Below, piece by piece: positions 35,476-47,017 of a DNA stretch of 64,000 nt. The notes beneath the pieces were generated by a model that had not been told where the DNA came from, ran no database searches, and was given only the letters and a program-made list of their open reading frames with translations. The translations under genes and the position numbers were made by a program. Source of the stretch: Euphorbia lathyris (lineage: Eukaryota > Streptophyta > Magnoliopsida > Malpighiales > Euphorbiaceae); contig NC_088911.1 of NCBI RefSeq assembly GCF_963576675.1, positions 131,629,929 to 131,693,928 on the forward strand, in the 5' to 3' direction. How positions within the stretch are numbered: position 1 is the first letter of the stretch; the number at the start of each line of letters is the position of its first letter.

Positions 35476-36432
35476 TTACAGACTATTATGAATTAATCAA
35501 AGTAGCACCGCAACACATTTTCATTTGAATCCCATCGTATTCGATCAATCATAAAAAATATATTGCATTTGACTAAAAGCAAGAAAATAGAACTTATCTT
35601 TTGTTTTTCTTTCCTCATGGATGAATGACTTTTTAAACTCTTTTATTACTCTTGCAAACTGATTAAAAATCACTTGAATTTGGATGAAATCAAACCCATT
35701 AGAAGATGTTCCCCTTTTAACACAACTAAAACTTTATATAAACAAACCATCAGCTTTAGTTTAATCTCAACAGAGTTTGCAATATATCATAACCTTAACT
35801 ATGTGTCCATGTGTATACATGACAAAAACAAAAAGTATTGAAATATAAGAGGTTCATAAGTTGAAGATACAAAAATTTCTGATCTTTTTTTTTCTTTTTC
35901 CTCCAATGTGAAGAATGGCAACAAAAATTTATGGCTCATAGTAATTAAACTCCAAATGATTACTTAATTTTGTAAATGCTTATAAAAAATTTAGGAATAA
36001 GTTGAAGATACAAGAGAAATGATAAACAAAAAATTTATCCAAATTTCAGTTAAACCATAATAGTAACCACCGGAAATTGCTTATTTTTCTTGTCTCGCCG
36101 ATCATACATGGTTCAGGCGATGGACGGAAAAGGGCGAACATAGGTGGTAGTGGAGGAGGACGAACAGAAAAATGGTGGTAACTACCGGTGAAAATCGAGG
36201 ACTGGCGATCGATGCTGTTTTGGAGAAGATAAGAGAGATTTGGTTTTGGGAACAGATATTACCTCAGTCAAGTTAGAAGAGCTTGTCGATCTACTTTCTA
36301 CAGATGAAGAAGAAATATGAAGAAGAAGAAGAGATGTGGAGGAGAAGAGGCGGCAACAGAAGATTTTTGATGATTTTTTTATAATTAATTTAATTATGTT
36401 GTTGAGCTTTTAAATTTTGTTAACAGTTATCT
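35476..36432. other. Spacer, nothing recognised
   Basis: AT-rich, with a purine-rich part at 36290-36360 (GAAGAAGAAGAAGAG). No supported gene. Confidence 0.4.
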
Positions 36433-37691
36433 CAAGGCCGGCCCTCGGCCTAGGCGCGCCGGCCTAGGGCCCAAGCCCGTAGGGGGTCCCAAATATTTTA
36501 TTAGGTATCCAAGTATATATAAAGCATAGAAAACAATTTGTATCAAAGTAGATGAGTGTTCTAGTGGTAAAGCTCCCGCTCTCTAACCAAAGGTTGGTGT
36601 GTTTGATTCCTAGTAAGAGCATATTTTTTTTATATGAGCATAATGTTTTAGACATTCCCACAGTGAATATTAAAATTAGTGAATATACTTAGAATTTATG
36701 AATTGGGAACTAATTTTTTTAAATTAAAATATAAAATCATACTTTAGCTCTTATATAAAAAAAACAATGGCATATTGAAAAGTAATTTTGATGAAATGAT
36801 TTAATTGTAATTTTGTAACCAATTGTAATATTCATATAAACTGTATAAATTATTTAGGTTTTAAAGGGTCTAAATAATTAATATTTTAAACTCAAAAAAG
36901 GTCCAAGAGGGCTTTGGTCTATTTAAATTTCAGGGGGTTTAAGCCCTTTACTATTGGTGGGAGGCCTAACGACTTTTGTTGAGAAATTGTTTGATTCAGA
37001 CAATTCAGAGGAATCCATAGTGAATCCAGATCAAAGGGGAGAGCTAGCAGACAAAGGAAGAGTAGAGAGCGGTTAATTTCTTCCCTTCTAGTCCCTTTCT
37101 AGTTCCTATTCATATACAGGTTTTTGAATATATATTGAAGGTTAGTTTAAGAATTACATTCATATTTGACCTTTATGGTATCCAAAATTTTATCATATCA
37201 TTTAGTAACATTTTTCTGTTCCATAAGTGACATTATTTTTACCACATGACACAATTTTTGACACTCGATATATACACGCGGCAATTGATTTAATTTTTTA
37301 CTATATAAATTTAATACATAGATAAATAAGGGATTAATTTTTTTCTCATTTATCCACGTATTAAGTATATATAGAAAAATAAAATAAAAAAATTATTGGC
37401 AAACAATTTAACAAATCGGTTAGTTTTTTTTTAGCCAAAAACTCCAAGAAGTAAATATTATCAGATAATACCACATTAACCAAATAATAAAATTGTGAAA
37501 CATCTTTTTTTTTATAAACAATTGTATTTAATGAACGTAATAATACGTACCGTATAATTACTAATAAAATATTGTTTTATTTATCATGTATTGAAATATA
37601 TTTTAATTTTTTTACGTAAAATATTTTTGTATTAAAGGGGCCTTTGTTTATTATTTCGCCTAGGGCCCATAAATTATCAGGACCGGCTCTG
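36433..37691. mobile_element. Non-autonomous hAT element (1.26 kb) carrying a tRNA-like sequence
   Basis: Flanked by AGTTATCT on both sides (36425-36432 and 37692-37699), the 8 bp duplication of hAT elements. Ends are CAAGGCCGGCCC... on the left and ...GGACCGGCTCTG on the right, imperfectly inverted. Subterminal blocks GCCTAGGGCCC and CGCCTAGGGCCC also face each other. No transposase. A tRNA-like segment followed by eight T bases lies about 115 bases inside the left end. Confidence 0.78.
36548..36631 (+). other. tRNA-like sequence with T-run tail
   Basis: GTGTTCTAGTGGTAAAGC resembles a tRNA D-arm/box A, and GTGTGTTTGATTCCTAG a degenerate T-arm/box B. The segment TATTTTTTTTATAT (a Pol III-type terminator) follows. 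Stems are imperfect, so a working tRNA is unlikely. The same T-run context follows the tRNA-like sequence at 53440-53528. Confidence 0.4.
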
Positions 37692-37809
37692 AGTTATCTT
37701 AATCTTAGTGGTCTGGCATACCACATCAATTTTTTAGGTGGTATGTCAGGCGTACATTAAATTTTCTCCTTATCTTAATATATAAAATCTTTAAAAGTAA
37801 CTATAGTAA

Positions 37810-38623
37810 GGCCTTGTTCTTTTTGACTTAATTTCAGCATAAGTAAGTTCAGTTCAGTTCAGTTCAGTTCAGCAACATTCAGTTCAGTTCAGTTAATTTA
37901 ATTTCAATAATTATATTATTTATTATAATTATAATTATTTATATATAATTTATTTTTATTTATATATAATTTATAATTTAGTATTATTTATATATAATTC
38001 ATCATTATTTATTATAATTATAATATAATTTATTATTATTTATTATAATTTATAATTTAATATTATTTATATTTATCATTATTTGTTATAATTATAAGTA
38101 TTTATATATAATTTAATATAATTTAGTATTATTTATATATAGTTCATCATTATTTATAAATAATGTATTATTATTTATTATAATTGATATATAATTTATA
38201 ATTTAATATAATTTATATATAATTCATCATTACTTATTATAATTATAATTATTTATATATAATGTATTATTATTTATTATAATTTTTATATAATTCATCA
38301 TTATTTATTATAATTATAATTACTTATATATAATTTATAATTTTTTATTATAATTATAATGTTTTATATATAATTTATCATTATTTATTGTAATTATAAT
38401 TATTTATATATAAAATATATCATTATGTATAATTTATTATAATTATAATTATTTGATGCAGTTAAGTTAAGTTAAGTTAAGTTAAGTTCAGTTAAGTTCA
38501 GTTAAGTTCAGTTAAGTTAACTTCAATTCAGTTCAGTTCAGTAGTATTCAGTTCAGTTCAATTCAGTTAATTTAATTTCAGTTAAATTAATTTAATTTAA
38601 TTTCAGTCAAAAAGAATAAGGTC
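37810..38623. mobile_element. Tourist-like MITE (814 bp) with pentamer arrays
   Basis: Ends GGCCTTGTTCTTTTTGACT and the complement of AGTCAAAAAGAATAAGGTC. Flanked by TAA on both sides (37807-37809 and 38624-38626), the target typical of PIF/Harbinger elements. Arrays of the pentamer CAGTT lie near the left end (37849-37895). Mixed AAGTT/CAGTT arrays lie near the right end (38459-38560). The centre is almost pure A+T with TTATTATTTATTATAATTAT repeats. No transposase. Confidence 0.72.
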
Positions 38624-38626
38624 TAA

Positions 38627-39366
38627 GACCCCAATATACTTATTCAGATCAAACTGAATTGACACTCCTTCTAGTGCCAAAGAATGAAATTAACATGATA
38701 TAACTTTCACATCTTATAATGAACTGTGCTACGACTAATAGTTTATGTATTTGGATGATAATCATTATAATATAAGGTGTAACTAATGTGTGACTATATC
38801 ATCATTTTGTTTCAATCCTATGATAAAGACATATTACAACTATTATGCATAAAGGTGATGCATAATATGCATGAAAAATTCATGAAGATCCATCATTGTA
38901 GATTCAAAAATTTACACCTATACAACATGATTAATTTAAGCTTCATAATTGTTAATATCACATTTATTATCATAATATTATATATAACATTCTTAACCCT
39001 TCACAAAAAGTAGTACATTACATATTTCTTTAATTAAAATCGAACAAGAAAGAGTGAAAACTTATCTTGTTTGTTGCAATCATTTTTGGATAAATGCATG
39101 CAACATTTTTTCTAGAAATCTAGAGAGAAACCTACATATCTTTGTATAGCTCTCATTCGACATAGAGCATTTCTTAACAACCTTCTCTTCTAAAAAATGC
39201 AAAATGTCAAACTTAATTTTGTTCAATTAAATAGATAGTACATAAATAATAAAATAATAAAAACTTATCGAACAATTGATACACCGTGGACGTACCACTA
39301 TTTTAAAAGCGATTTTTTCTGTAGATCTAGCTATAATATCAACCATCGGTTACTCCTTAAGTTTAA
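38627..39366. other. Spacer left of the Athila-like element
   Basis: AT-rich, with no supported gene. The 75-codon frame at 38786-39013 is hydrophobic low-complexity sequence without a domain. Confidence 0.4.
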
Positions 39367-40741
39367 TGTTGAGCGATTTCCGCAAGTGCACGGTATACGC
39401 TTGTAGTAATAAAAGATATCGAACCCACAGGGAACGCTTTTTAACTAAAACTTTATTTAATTCGGTTTAATCACGTGTTTAGGTTTAATAAAAGAAATAC
39501 GTTTAGTTGATGGAATTGGTTTTGGTAAATTAGGATTAGATAGAAGGATTATATCGAGTTTAGAGAACAGTTCTGTTTTGGAATTTTGATTATAAAACAG
39601 ATACTTCCGTAATTGGAATAAAATAGAACTTATTTTCATAAAGCAAAGAAGGCAACTTTAACTTTGTGAGATTATGGACATGTAACAATATAGCGATATA
39701 CTCAATTAAATGGCTTCGAACCATAGAAACCCCCCTGATGTTGAGGTGATTCCTACCTTAATCAAACTAGTGTTTTATTTCTGATAAGCCGCGATCAGCG
39801 ATCATGTCATCCATAAAAACTAAATCTGTTAAGTGTTCAACAAAGTTCTTATATGAATAAGATGGAATAGAACGTTTTAATAAAAACACCAATTTATCAT
39901 TTTGAAAATCATTTTGTCAGAACAATATCAAAATAACAACAGTAAGAATGTATTGAATAAATAAGTATATCATTAATGAAACATGAATTTTCACAAGTTA
40001 ACAGAGAAGTAGAAACTTGGATAGCATTGCAACGAAAACTTTGAGATCCGGGTCGTCAATCTTTCTCTCAAACTCCGTAGGTTCGTCAAACCTCATGCGC
40101 TTCAGCCGTCAATTCTTCTCGCTGGATCTTCGGAATAGAGACTGATCTTGTCCACTATCAGAATGAAAACTAAACTAATACTGTGTTTATAACTAATCTA
40201 AATACAATTCGTGTACAGCACGATTGTTTACAGAAATGAAATCTAACTTTTTGATTCTTTTCTGAATCAGAAACTCAACATAACAACTTTCTTCTCTAAT
40301 TTCTCTAACTTTTCCAACCTGGTCAATTCTGAAATGGATCACTTATTTATAGTTGTTGAAGGGTTGTAAATGATGGATCGTGTCTGCTGGTGAAGGGTTG
40401 CTTTTATCCGAACGAACAGACGCGTTTTTCCGATTTAAACATGTGTTTTGTATGCAGAAGGGTTCGCTGTCGCGATTGAGATTCTGAAAATCTCAGTCGC
40501 GACAGGGGGTATAGGGGCAAGTTAAAAACTTCGTTTTTCTCCCGAGCTGACCTCCGCAAGTCGCGACTGAGATTCTCAAAATCTCAGTCGCGACAGAGAG
40601 ATGTTTCCCCGTCTCTCGATTGCTTTTCATCCTCCTTGAGCGTTCTTCTGGCTGATATGCATTCTCGGTACATTTTTAAGGTTTTTCCTCCATTTTAGCT
40701 CCGTTTTAGCTTCGTTTTTGCTCCTATTTGGATTTTACCAA
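39367..40741 (-). repeat. 3' LTR of the Athila-like element
   Basis: On the + strand it runs from TGTTGAGCGATTTCCGC to GGATTTTACCAA. On the - strand the U3 side holds two near-perfect dyads (40560-40594, 40467-40505), then a TATA-like CTATAAATAAG (40342-40352). A purine-rich AAGTGTGGGAG typical of this group lies about 140 bases further inside (about 40879-40889) instead of next to this boundary. The true LTR may therefore reach to about 40880, with the other copy truncated. Confidence 0.85.
40467..40594. promoter_or_regulatory. Pair of dyad motifs in the 3' LTR U3
   Basis: Two inverted repeats: CTGTCGCGA(T/C)TGAGATT with its complement at 40467-40505, and GTCGCGACTGAGATT with its complement at 40560-40594. 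The nearer one is about 115 bases upstream of the TATA-like box (- strand). Same pair in the 5' LTR. Confidence 0.75.
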
Positions 40742-40878
40742 ATATTTAAGTACCTTGCATCAAAGAAGTAAATAAAGACGTAAAAGTATTCCAAATGAAT
40801 ATAATTAACACGATTTTAATGTAAATTCGACGTATTTATATATGATATTTTAGGTATATTTTGGGCTTAACGAACTCC

Positions 40879-40889
40879 CACACTTAAGC
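40879..40889 (-). other. Candidate polypurine tract
   Basis: On the - strand AAGTGTGGGAG is preceded by GGACTAGCAAAAGCTT. In Athila/Tat elements a tract of this type sits at the edge of the 3' LTR. Here it is about 140 bases from the edge of the shared repeat, which leaves the exact LTR boundary open. Confidence 0.45.
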
Positions 40890-41231
40890 TTTTGCTAGTC
40901 CCGAGCAAAATTTCACTGAATTTATTCTTTAATCAATCTCTTTATAAATAGAACATATATCCATATATTCCTCTTTGAATTAGTTAAACCGAAAGATAAA
41001 CTTTCATGGTAAATTTATACACAAAGTATCAAACTAGCTAGTAGAAAAGAGATATATCACTCGTCTTGTATCTCAATTTTTATATTGAAGTATTTGGGAC
41101 GGTGTAAGCACGCATGTTTCCGAATCTTTCGTCTCAAGGCATTTCTAAGCACAAAATTTCCTTTCCCAAACCTAAACTATTACAAATATGGATTTATTAA
41201 AGACTTAAGTTTAATATATTTGCTTAGTTAC

Positions 41232-41500
41232 GCCCAAGATAAGGGTGGTCTCGATCGTAACTTTATACGCATTTGCTTTCGTGTTCGTTTAAGAGGTACC
41301 GACCATGCCATTGGTGGACGCAGTCGTTACTTAAAACTTTAAACACGTTTAATTTTTGCTCTAATTTTTTAACGTTCCTTTCATACCTCGACCGTGATAA
41401 GGGTGGTCGCAATCGTGGCCAAAAGTAAACGGTGCTTTAATGTTCTTCCCTTTCATACCTCGATTGTGATAAGGTTGGTCTCAATCGTGGCCAAAAGTTA
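41232..41500 (+). repeat. Tandem repeat, 3' non-coding region of the Athila-like element
   Basis: Two close copies of an about 73-base unit (41371-41430 and 41446-41500) share CCTTTCATACCTCGA and GTGATAAGGGTGGTC...AATCGTGGCCAAAAGT. A third, diverged copy starts near 41232 (GATAAGGGTGGTCTCGATCG). Confidence 0.65.
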
Positions 41501-41985
41501 AGAATACGACTACTTGATTTAATTAATATGAAAATAAAATTGGGAAAGAAAATAGCACATTCATCCTATATTGACTTGAAATTCAACATGTATTATGGCT
41601 AAAGTTTCCTTAAAAACTTCAATTGGTTTTTAATGTAAGACGAAAAATAATATCGAGCTAAAAAGCTAAATTTGTTAGTTTGATTTATGCCTATAAACCT
41701 AATTGAAAATTGAAAATAAGATTTATATTTATCGTGAATTCATGATATAAAGTAGAGATTTGAAACTAAAGAAATTTTACTTATATACATTCACTCGAGA
41801 CGTTTTTGATAAAATCGTATCGGAGATTTGTAAAAATATTTGTAAAAATATAGCCCGTATAGAAATATTGTTTCTATCAATAATGATAACCTTAAAATAT
41901 GCTTAACATTATTTTGAAAGTTAAAATGTTTGAAAACATATGAAATCATAAATATATGTTTATGAAAAATTTCTAATATTTTAAA

Positions 41986-42072
41986 AAAAAATGTTGCACA
42001 TTATATAAAAATGTTGCACATTATATAAAAATGTTGCATTTCTTGTGTGAAAATGTTGCATATTATATTTTA
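41986..42072 (+). repeat. Short tandem repeat of ATGTTGCA units
   Basis: Four spaced copies of AAAATGTTGCA separated by CATTATATA-like sequence, with a period near 21 bases for the first three. Lies between accessory ORF 2 and the 3' LTR. Confidence 0.7.
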
Positions 42073-42404
42073 CTTAAAATTGAATAACAACATGCATTTA
42101 TACTTAAATAAATAGCATTCATTATCATTCGTTGCATTCATTCGTACTTAAAATTTTAAAACGAATATGAAATATCTCATCCCACACTTAATTTGGACCA
42201 TGTCCTCATTGGTGCAAAAAGCGATAAAACACGAAAAATAGTACGAAATTAAATCATACGAATTAGAAATGAAAAATAGAATACCATAACATTCAAACAT
42301 AATAATAAAGAAAATTGTACCAAACATAATTTTAAATATTGTACCAAATTGAACAAGACATAAAAATAACGAAAATGAGTTAAAGATAGAAAGGATAAAA
42401 CCTA

Positions 42405-43645
42405 TCAAGGTGAAGGTGATGGAGAAGGCGTAGTCTCAACTCCTTGGCGTCGGAAGAAAGAGAGCAACTGGCGACGAGTAGACTTGTGCTCACGACTCAA
42501 CGTAGTGATCCTTGAACTCATTTCGGCATTATTGGCAACAACTTCATCTAACCGCAAATTCATGTGACGGTTATGCTCGTTCATTTGTGTCAAAACACGT
42601 TGCCATCCAACTTGTTCTTCTTCATTTGGTTCCACATTTGCTTGCTCGGTGGTATTAACATCAACATTCTCCTCCTCCTCTTCTTCTTCATCAAATTCCT
42701 CTTCATCCTCCTCATCATCATCGTGGGCACCTAAACCTTGAGAACCCGAGGCTTCACTACTCATGGTAGCAAAAACACGTCTTGTGCGATCCGCATAAGA
42801 GATAAAAGCGGGCGGTCCCAATTTCTTCAATAAATTGGCCCTTTGAAGTGCCGTGAGATCCAATGAAGGTAAACCAACATGAGGCATATTTTGATAATCC
42901 GCTAATTCACCTCGAGCGCCCAAAACAATGCCGGTAATTAAATTACCCATAGGCACTTGCTTATTACGGGACTTGGAAGCTCGAACTAAATTAGTAAATA
43001 TCATCTCAATACTATCAATTGTCAAACCCGTAAAAATAGCATCAAACACAACCAAATCACGAACTTTCACTTTTGAACTTTCAACCCGACCAAATAAGGA
43101 AAATGATAAAAAAACTTGTGAAAGAAGAAGATACAATCATCCTTAATTAGTTTACTAGATGTATTCTTTGGACTAAAAACATCTAAACCGGTTAAAGATT
43201 GCCAAACCGTGTGTGAATCAAAAGGCTTTGGTTTTGAATAAAAATTTCGAGTAGGAAAACCAAACCAACGGTTCATGGCCGCATACCCAACATCATAACG
43301 AACTCCATCACTCCGAAAAGAGATAACCCCTTTCTTCTTGTCATAGGTTAGAGTAACCAAAAACTCAATAATATGCGTTTTAAGACTAGAAAAACGCATA
43401 CTAGCAAATCGTTTCCAACCAAGAACGGTAAGAAATTCATCAATACGCTCGGTAAAAGAAAGAGTATTTACCGTGTCGGTGTCAAGAAAAAGCATGTCGA
43501 CGAACTCTATTAGGACATTAGAAAATCGGCGATATTTGCGTCCTTCGGCTTTCGTCGTAATATCGAACGGTGCTCCATATTGAACCCGTAATCTATTGAT
43601 CTCGGTGGCCTTGGCTTTGTTTGCAACGGTCTTTTGTCTAGGCAT
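42405..43645 (-). pseudogene. Athila-like accessory ORF 2 (acidic C-terminal region), one frameshift
   Basis: The first frame (43645-43067) starts MPRQKTVANKAKATE; the second frame (43136-42405) completes it. The break lies at a run of seven T bases (- strand) near 43107-43113. Together about 410 residues: a globular part with GWKRFASMRF, a WFGFPTRN motif, FGRVESSKV and GNLITGIVLGARGE; then a Glu/Asp block (about residue 290-315); then a probable coiled coil (MNEHNRHMNLRLDEVV). It is paralogous to accessory ORF 1 over its first 240 residues. Such ORFs sit in the env-like position of Athila elements, and their function is unknown. A dyad (43943-43977) and a TATA-like box (about 43826-43838) lie upstream. 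Confidence 0.7.
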
Positions 43646-43942
43646 ATTTTTATTTAGTGAAATTGGTGAATGATATGAAGAAAATATGAAAGGATGAAGG
43701 TAAGAGTAAAAGATAATGGTGGTGAATTAGGGAAGAAGAAGATGAATAGGGTAAATATTTATGGGGAAGAGGAGTGAATCTTGGTATTGGGAAAAGAAAA
43801 GATGATTGATTGGTGTAAAAATAGGTGATATAAATAGGTGTAAGTAATAGGTATTGATTAGGATAGGTGAATAGGTAGTAAATAGAGTAGGAATAGGAAA
43901 AGAGGGTGAAATTTCGCCCAATCCCGCACCTGCAGGTCGCAA

Positions 43943-43977
43943 GTCGCGACTGAGATTTTCAAAATCTCAGTCGCGAC
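43943..43977. promoter_or_regulatory. Dyad motif upstream of accessory ORF 2
   Basis: A perfect inverted repeat, GTCGCGACTGAGATTTT with its complement around a single central base. It has the same core as the two dyads of the LTR U3. About 105 bases before a TATA-like box on the - strand. Confidence 0.75.
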
Positions 43978-44362
43978 AGCAAGTAGGGAGAGGGGCGAAA
44001 TTTTGCTGAAAAATTTTCCTCCGCTGTCTCAACTGAGATTTTAAAAAATCTGGGTAAAATTGGGACTGTTTTTGATGATTTTAACACTTCTAAACTAATT
44101 CCTCTTAAAATTAAGTGCCATTAATGTGAACATTAATCCCTGAAACTGAGATAAACAAAACTGAAACATTAAATTAAAGGAAAACCAAAGGTTGTTCCTT
44201 AAATAAAAGAAATAAACTAAGGAATCAATGCACTTTTATTTATCGTTTTTAAACAATACCATAATATACATTTATATAGAAATATTATAGAAACATAAAT
44301 TACAAACAAACACTCATATATATATATTAAAAACAACAAACAGAAACGCATAAAATATATCC

Positions 44363-45292
44363 CTAAGTAGATGACAGACGACGTGCATTGGCCCTGTTAA
44401 TCTTCGTTTGAATGAAGACTTGCCTCTCTGGTGCAGAAAGGAATGTTGGACCAGAACGGAAAACTCGTTTGACAAGTCCCTCGTTCTCCAAGAACTCGTA
44501 GTCTAAAATCGAGAATGGTTCGGTATCAGTCCAAGGAACAGAAATGGTTCCCTTGGCTCCTAATATGATTCCACAAATGATGTTGGCGAACCCAATCTTC
44601 CGTTTCTTCGAACGGGAAGCAGCAACTAACCCCTCCATTAGAATCTTCGAGGAGTTCACTGAGTTGCCTTGGAAAATGTTGCCCAACACATAAAGATTAG
44701 TATCTTTCACAACATTGCTACTGACTCGACCAAAAAGGCTATGACAGAGGAACTTATGCAGATATAGCATGGAATTAGAATTAATGGATTTGTTGAAGGC
44801 AAGACGTGGATTGAATCGCCAAAATCCTGTTAGCATCCTCCATATGTCTCTAGAAGTCATATCCCTTCCAGGATGGTGCTGAGTTGTGTCTCGGGGTGGA
44901 AATCCAAACCAATTATGAAGTTCTGGATATCCAAAAGTGAATACCTCCCCCTCACAACGAAAACTGAGACGAACACGTCTCTTGTTGACGAACCTAACGG
45001 TGGAGAAAAATTACAGAACCCAATTTCCAATAATAGGAAATTTCATATGAACAAATTTGGACCAACTCAAATTAGTCAGATAGCGATCAATATCTTCGCT
45101 TATCCCGAGTTCCTCGTTCAGAAACTCGTCCAGATACATCATGCCAAAGAATTGAGCATATCTGAATTGCAGAAAGCGTTTCCCCTCGTCATGGTTATAA
45201 ATGGGAAACCATGCACCATATCGATCGGAGATATCAACTTTCCCTTTTTGAGAAGAAGTGTGTTTTTGAACGTTTTTCAAAGACTTGGTCAT
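44363..45292 (-). pseudogene. Athila-like accessory ORF 1, one premature stop
   Basis: One frame of 310 codons, interrupted only by a TAA at 45011-45013. Landmarks: DRYGAWFPIYNHDEGKRF near the start, LSWSKFVHMKF before the stop, then WFGFPPRDT, RDIWRMLTGFWRFN, SLFGRVSSN and NIICGIILGAKGT. The landmarks recur in the same order in accessory ORF 2 (WFGFPTRN, VWQSLTG, FGRVESS, ITGIVLGARGE), so the two are paralogues. ORF 1 lacks the acidic tail of ORF 2. It lies 550 bases after the integrase stop. Function unknown. The intervening DNA carries copies of the AATCTCAACTGAG motif and a TATA-like box. Confidence 0.7.
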
Positions 45293-45387
45293 GTCTGTGA
45301 GAGAAAAAAAATGAAGTCTATAGGATTTGAGAATTGGAGAAGGAAATTCAGAAAGATGAAATGAAATGAAAGAAGTCTGATCCTACA

Positions 45388-45610
45388 GGAATATATAAGA
45401 CCTATAAGTGAAAGGTTGTGTCTGTTAGAAAGAAATAGGTGTCTAAGTGATACCTCTTCAATTCAACTGACAGAAAATTGTAAAGAAAGAAGACTGTAAT
45501 CCCTTACAGTTATTTCAAATGTAAAAAGACAGAAAATCTCAACTGAGCTTTTCGGAATCTCAACTGAGATTTCCAAATCCTGGAATATGAAAAATCTCAA
45601 CTAAGATTTC
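45388..45610 (-). promoter_or_regulatory. Possible internal promoter of accessory ORF 1
   Basis: Three copies of the half-motif AATCTCAACTGAG or AATCTCAACTAAG occur at about 45534-45546, 45557-45573 and 45592-45607, related to the LTR dyad but without the GCGAC part. A TATA-like TCTTATATATTC (45388-45400 on the - strand) follows, then the ORF start at 45292. Layout inferred from comparison with the LTR; no transcript evidence. Confidence 0.45.
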
Positions 45611-45841
45611 TGCATATTTAATTTCTCAATAACACTTAACACTTAATGAACTTTTCAAAACATGACTAAATTAAAATTTTAATGTGAAAAAAAACTCATT
45701 AGTATACAAAAATAAAAAATAAATTAAAAATAAAAGTAAATAAATTAAAAAGAAAAATAAATAAATTAAAAAGAAAAAGAATAAGAATTATGAACATAAA
45801 ATAAGAAAAGCTATAAATTAAAAACATGAAAACTAAAGAAA

Positions 45842-47017
45842 TTAATTTTTATAAAATTTATCCACGGATTCAATTGCTTGAATAGGAGTTCCGTCGAAAT
45901 AAATCTTGCAACGATTTCCATTGACCTTAAATCGGTCGCCATTAGACTTTTCTAGCTCCAATGTTCCGTAATCAAATGTTTGAACAACCAAAAATGGTCC
46001 AGCCCATCTAGATTTTAGCTTACCTGGAAATAACTTTAATCTCGAATTAAAAAGTAAGACCTTATCCCCAACATTAAAGTTTTTAATTTTGATTTTGGCA
46101 TCATGCCACTTTTTAATTTTCTCCTTATAAATTCTTGCATTTTCATAAGACAAATAGCGTAATTCATCCAACTCGTTTAAGTCAAACAAACGCTTTTTCC
46201 CTGCGCTTTGCAAATCATAATTAAGGGTTTTTATAGCCCAATATGCTTTATGATCTAATTCAACCGGCAAATGACAAGCTTTACAGACTAATCTATAAGG
46301 TGTCATCCCGATAGGTGTTTTAAATGCAGTACGGTATGCCCATAGTGCATCGTTAAGTTTATGTGCCCAGTCTCTTCTAGAAGACGAAACTGTTTTCTCA
46401 AGTATCCATTTGAGCTCTCTATTTGAAATTTCTGCTTGACCATTCGTTTGAGGATGGTACGATGTAGAGATACGATGGTGTACTCCGTATTTTTTCATAA
46501 GTGACTCAAAAGCTCTATTTACGAAATGAGTACCACTGTCACTTACCATAACCCTAGGAACTCCAAATCGACAGAATATTGAATTTAAAAACTTAACAAC
46601 TACTTTAGAATCATTTGTCGAGGTTGCAATTGCTTCAACCCACTTTGAAACATAATCTACGGCTACTAATATATAATTTTTGCCAAAAGAAGGAGGAAAA
46701 GGACCCATGAAATCAATTCCCCATACGTCGAAGATTTGAACTTCCAATATGTTCGTAAGAGGCATCTCATCTTTCCTTCCTATATTCCCTGTTCTTTGAC
46801 ATTTATCACAGCGGATAATAAATGAACGGACATCTTTAAACAGAGTAGGCCAAAAGAATCCGCATTCAAGTATTCTAGCTGCTGTTTTGCTTACGCTATT
46901 ATGACCTCCGTAAGCGCTAGCATGACATTCTAACATTATAGAGTCATGTTCGAACTCACTAACACATCTCCTAAGTATTCCATCGCCGCATGTTTTGAAC
47001 AAGAATGGATCTTCCTA
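45842..47017 (-). CDS. Athila-like integrase segment
   Basis: 386 codons from 47002, in the same frame as the RT/RNase H segment but separated by a TAG (47015-47017). In relatives this is one polyprotein. The zinc domain reads HASAYGGH...CDKCQ. Core residues: Asp in VWGIDFMGP, Asp in MVSDSGTHF and Glu in [12 protein letters not shown]. The C-terminal part ([11 protein letters not shown]...GPFLVV) is the usual DNA-binding end. It integrates the cDNA copy. The apparent Met start is just the first after the stop. Confidence 0.88.

Noticed and set aside
37920..38460. CRISPR-like or satellite array
   Set aside because: The repeated TTATTATTTATTATAATTAT text is irregular AT-rich DNA inside a MITE, without fixed unit and spacer.
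43100..43120. Programmed -1 frameshift in accessory ORF 2
   Set aside because: The T7A run contains UUUUUUA, but the incoming reading phase is wrong for the standard slippery site.
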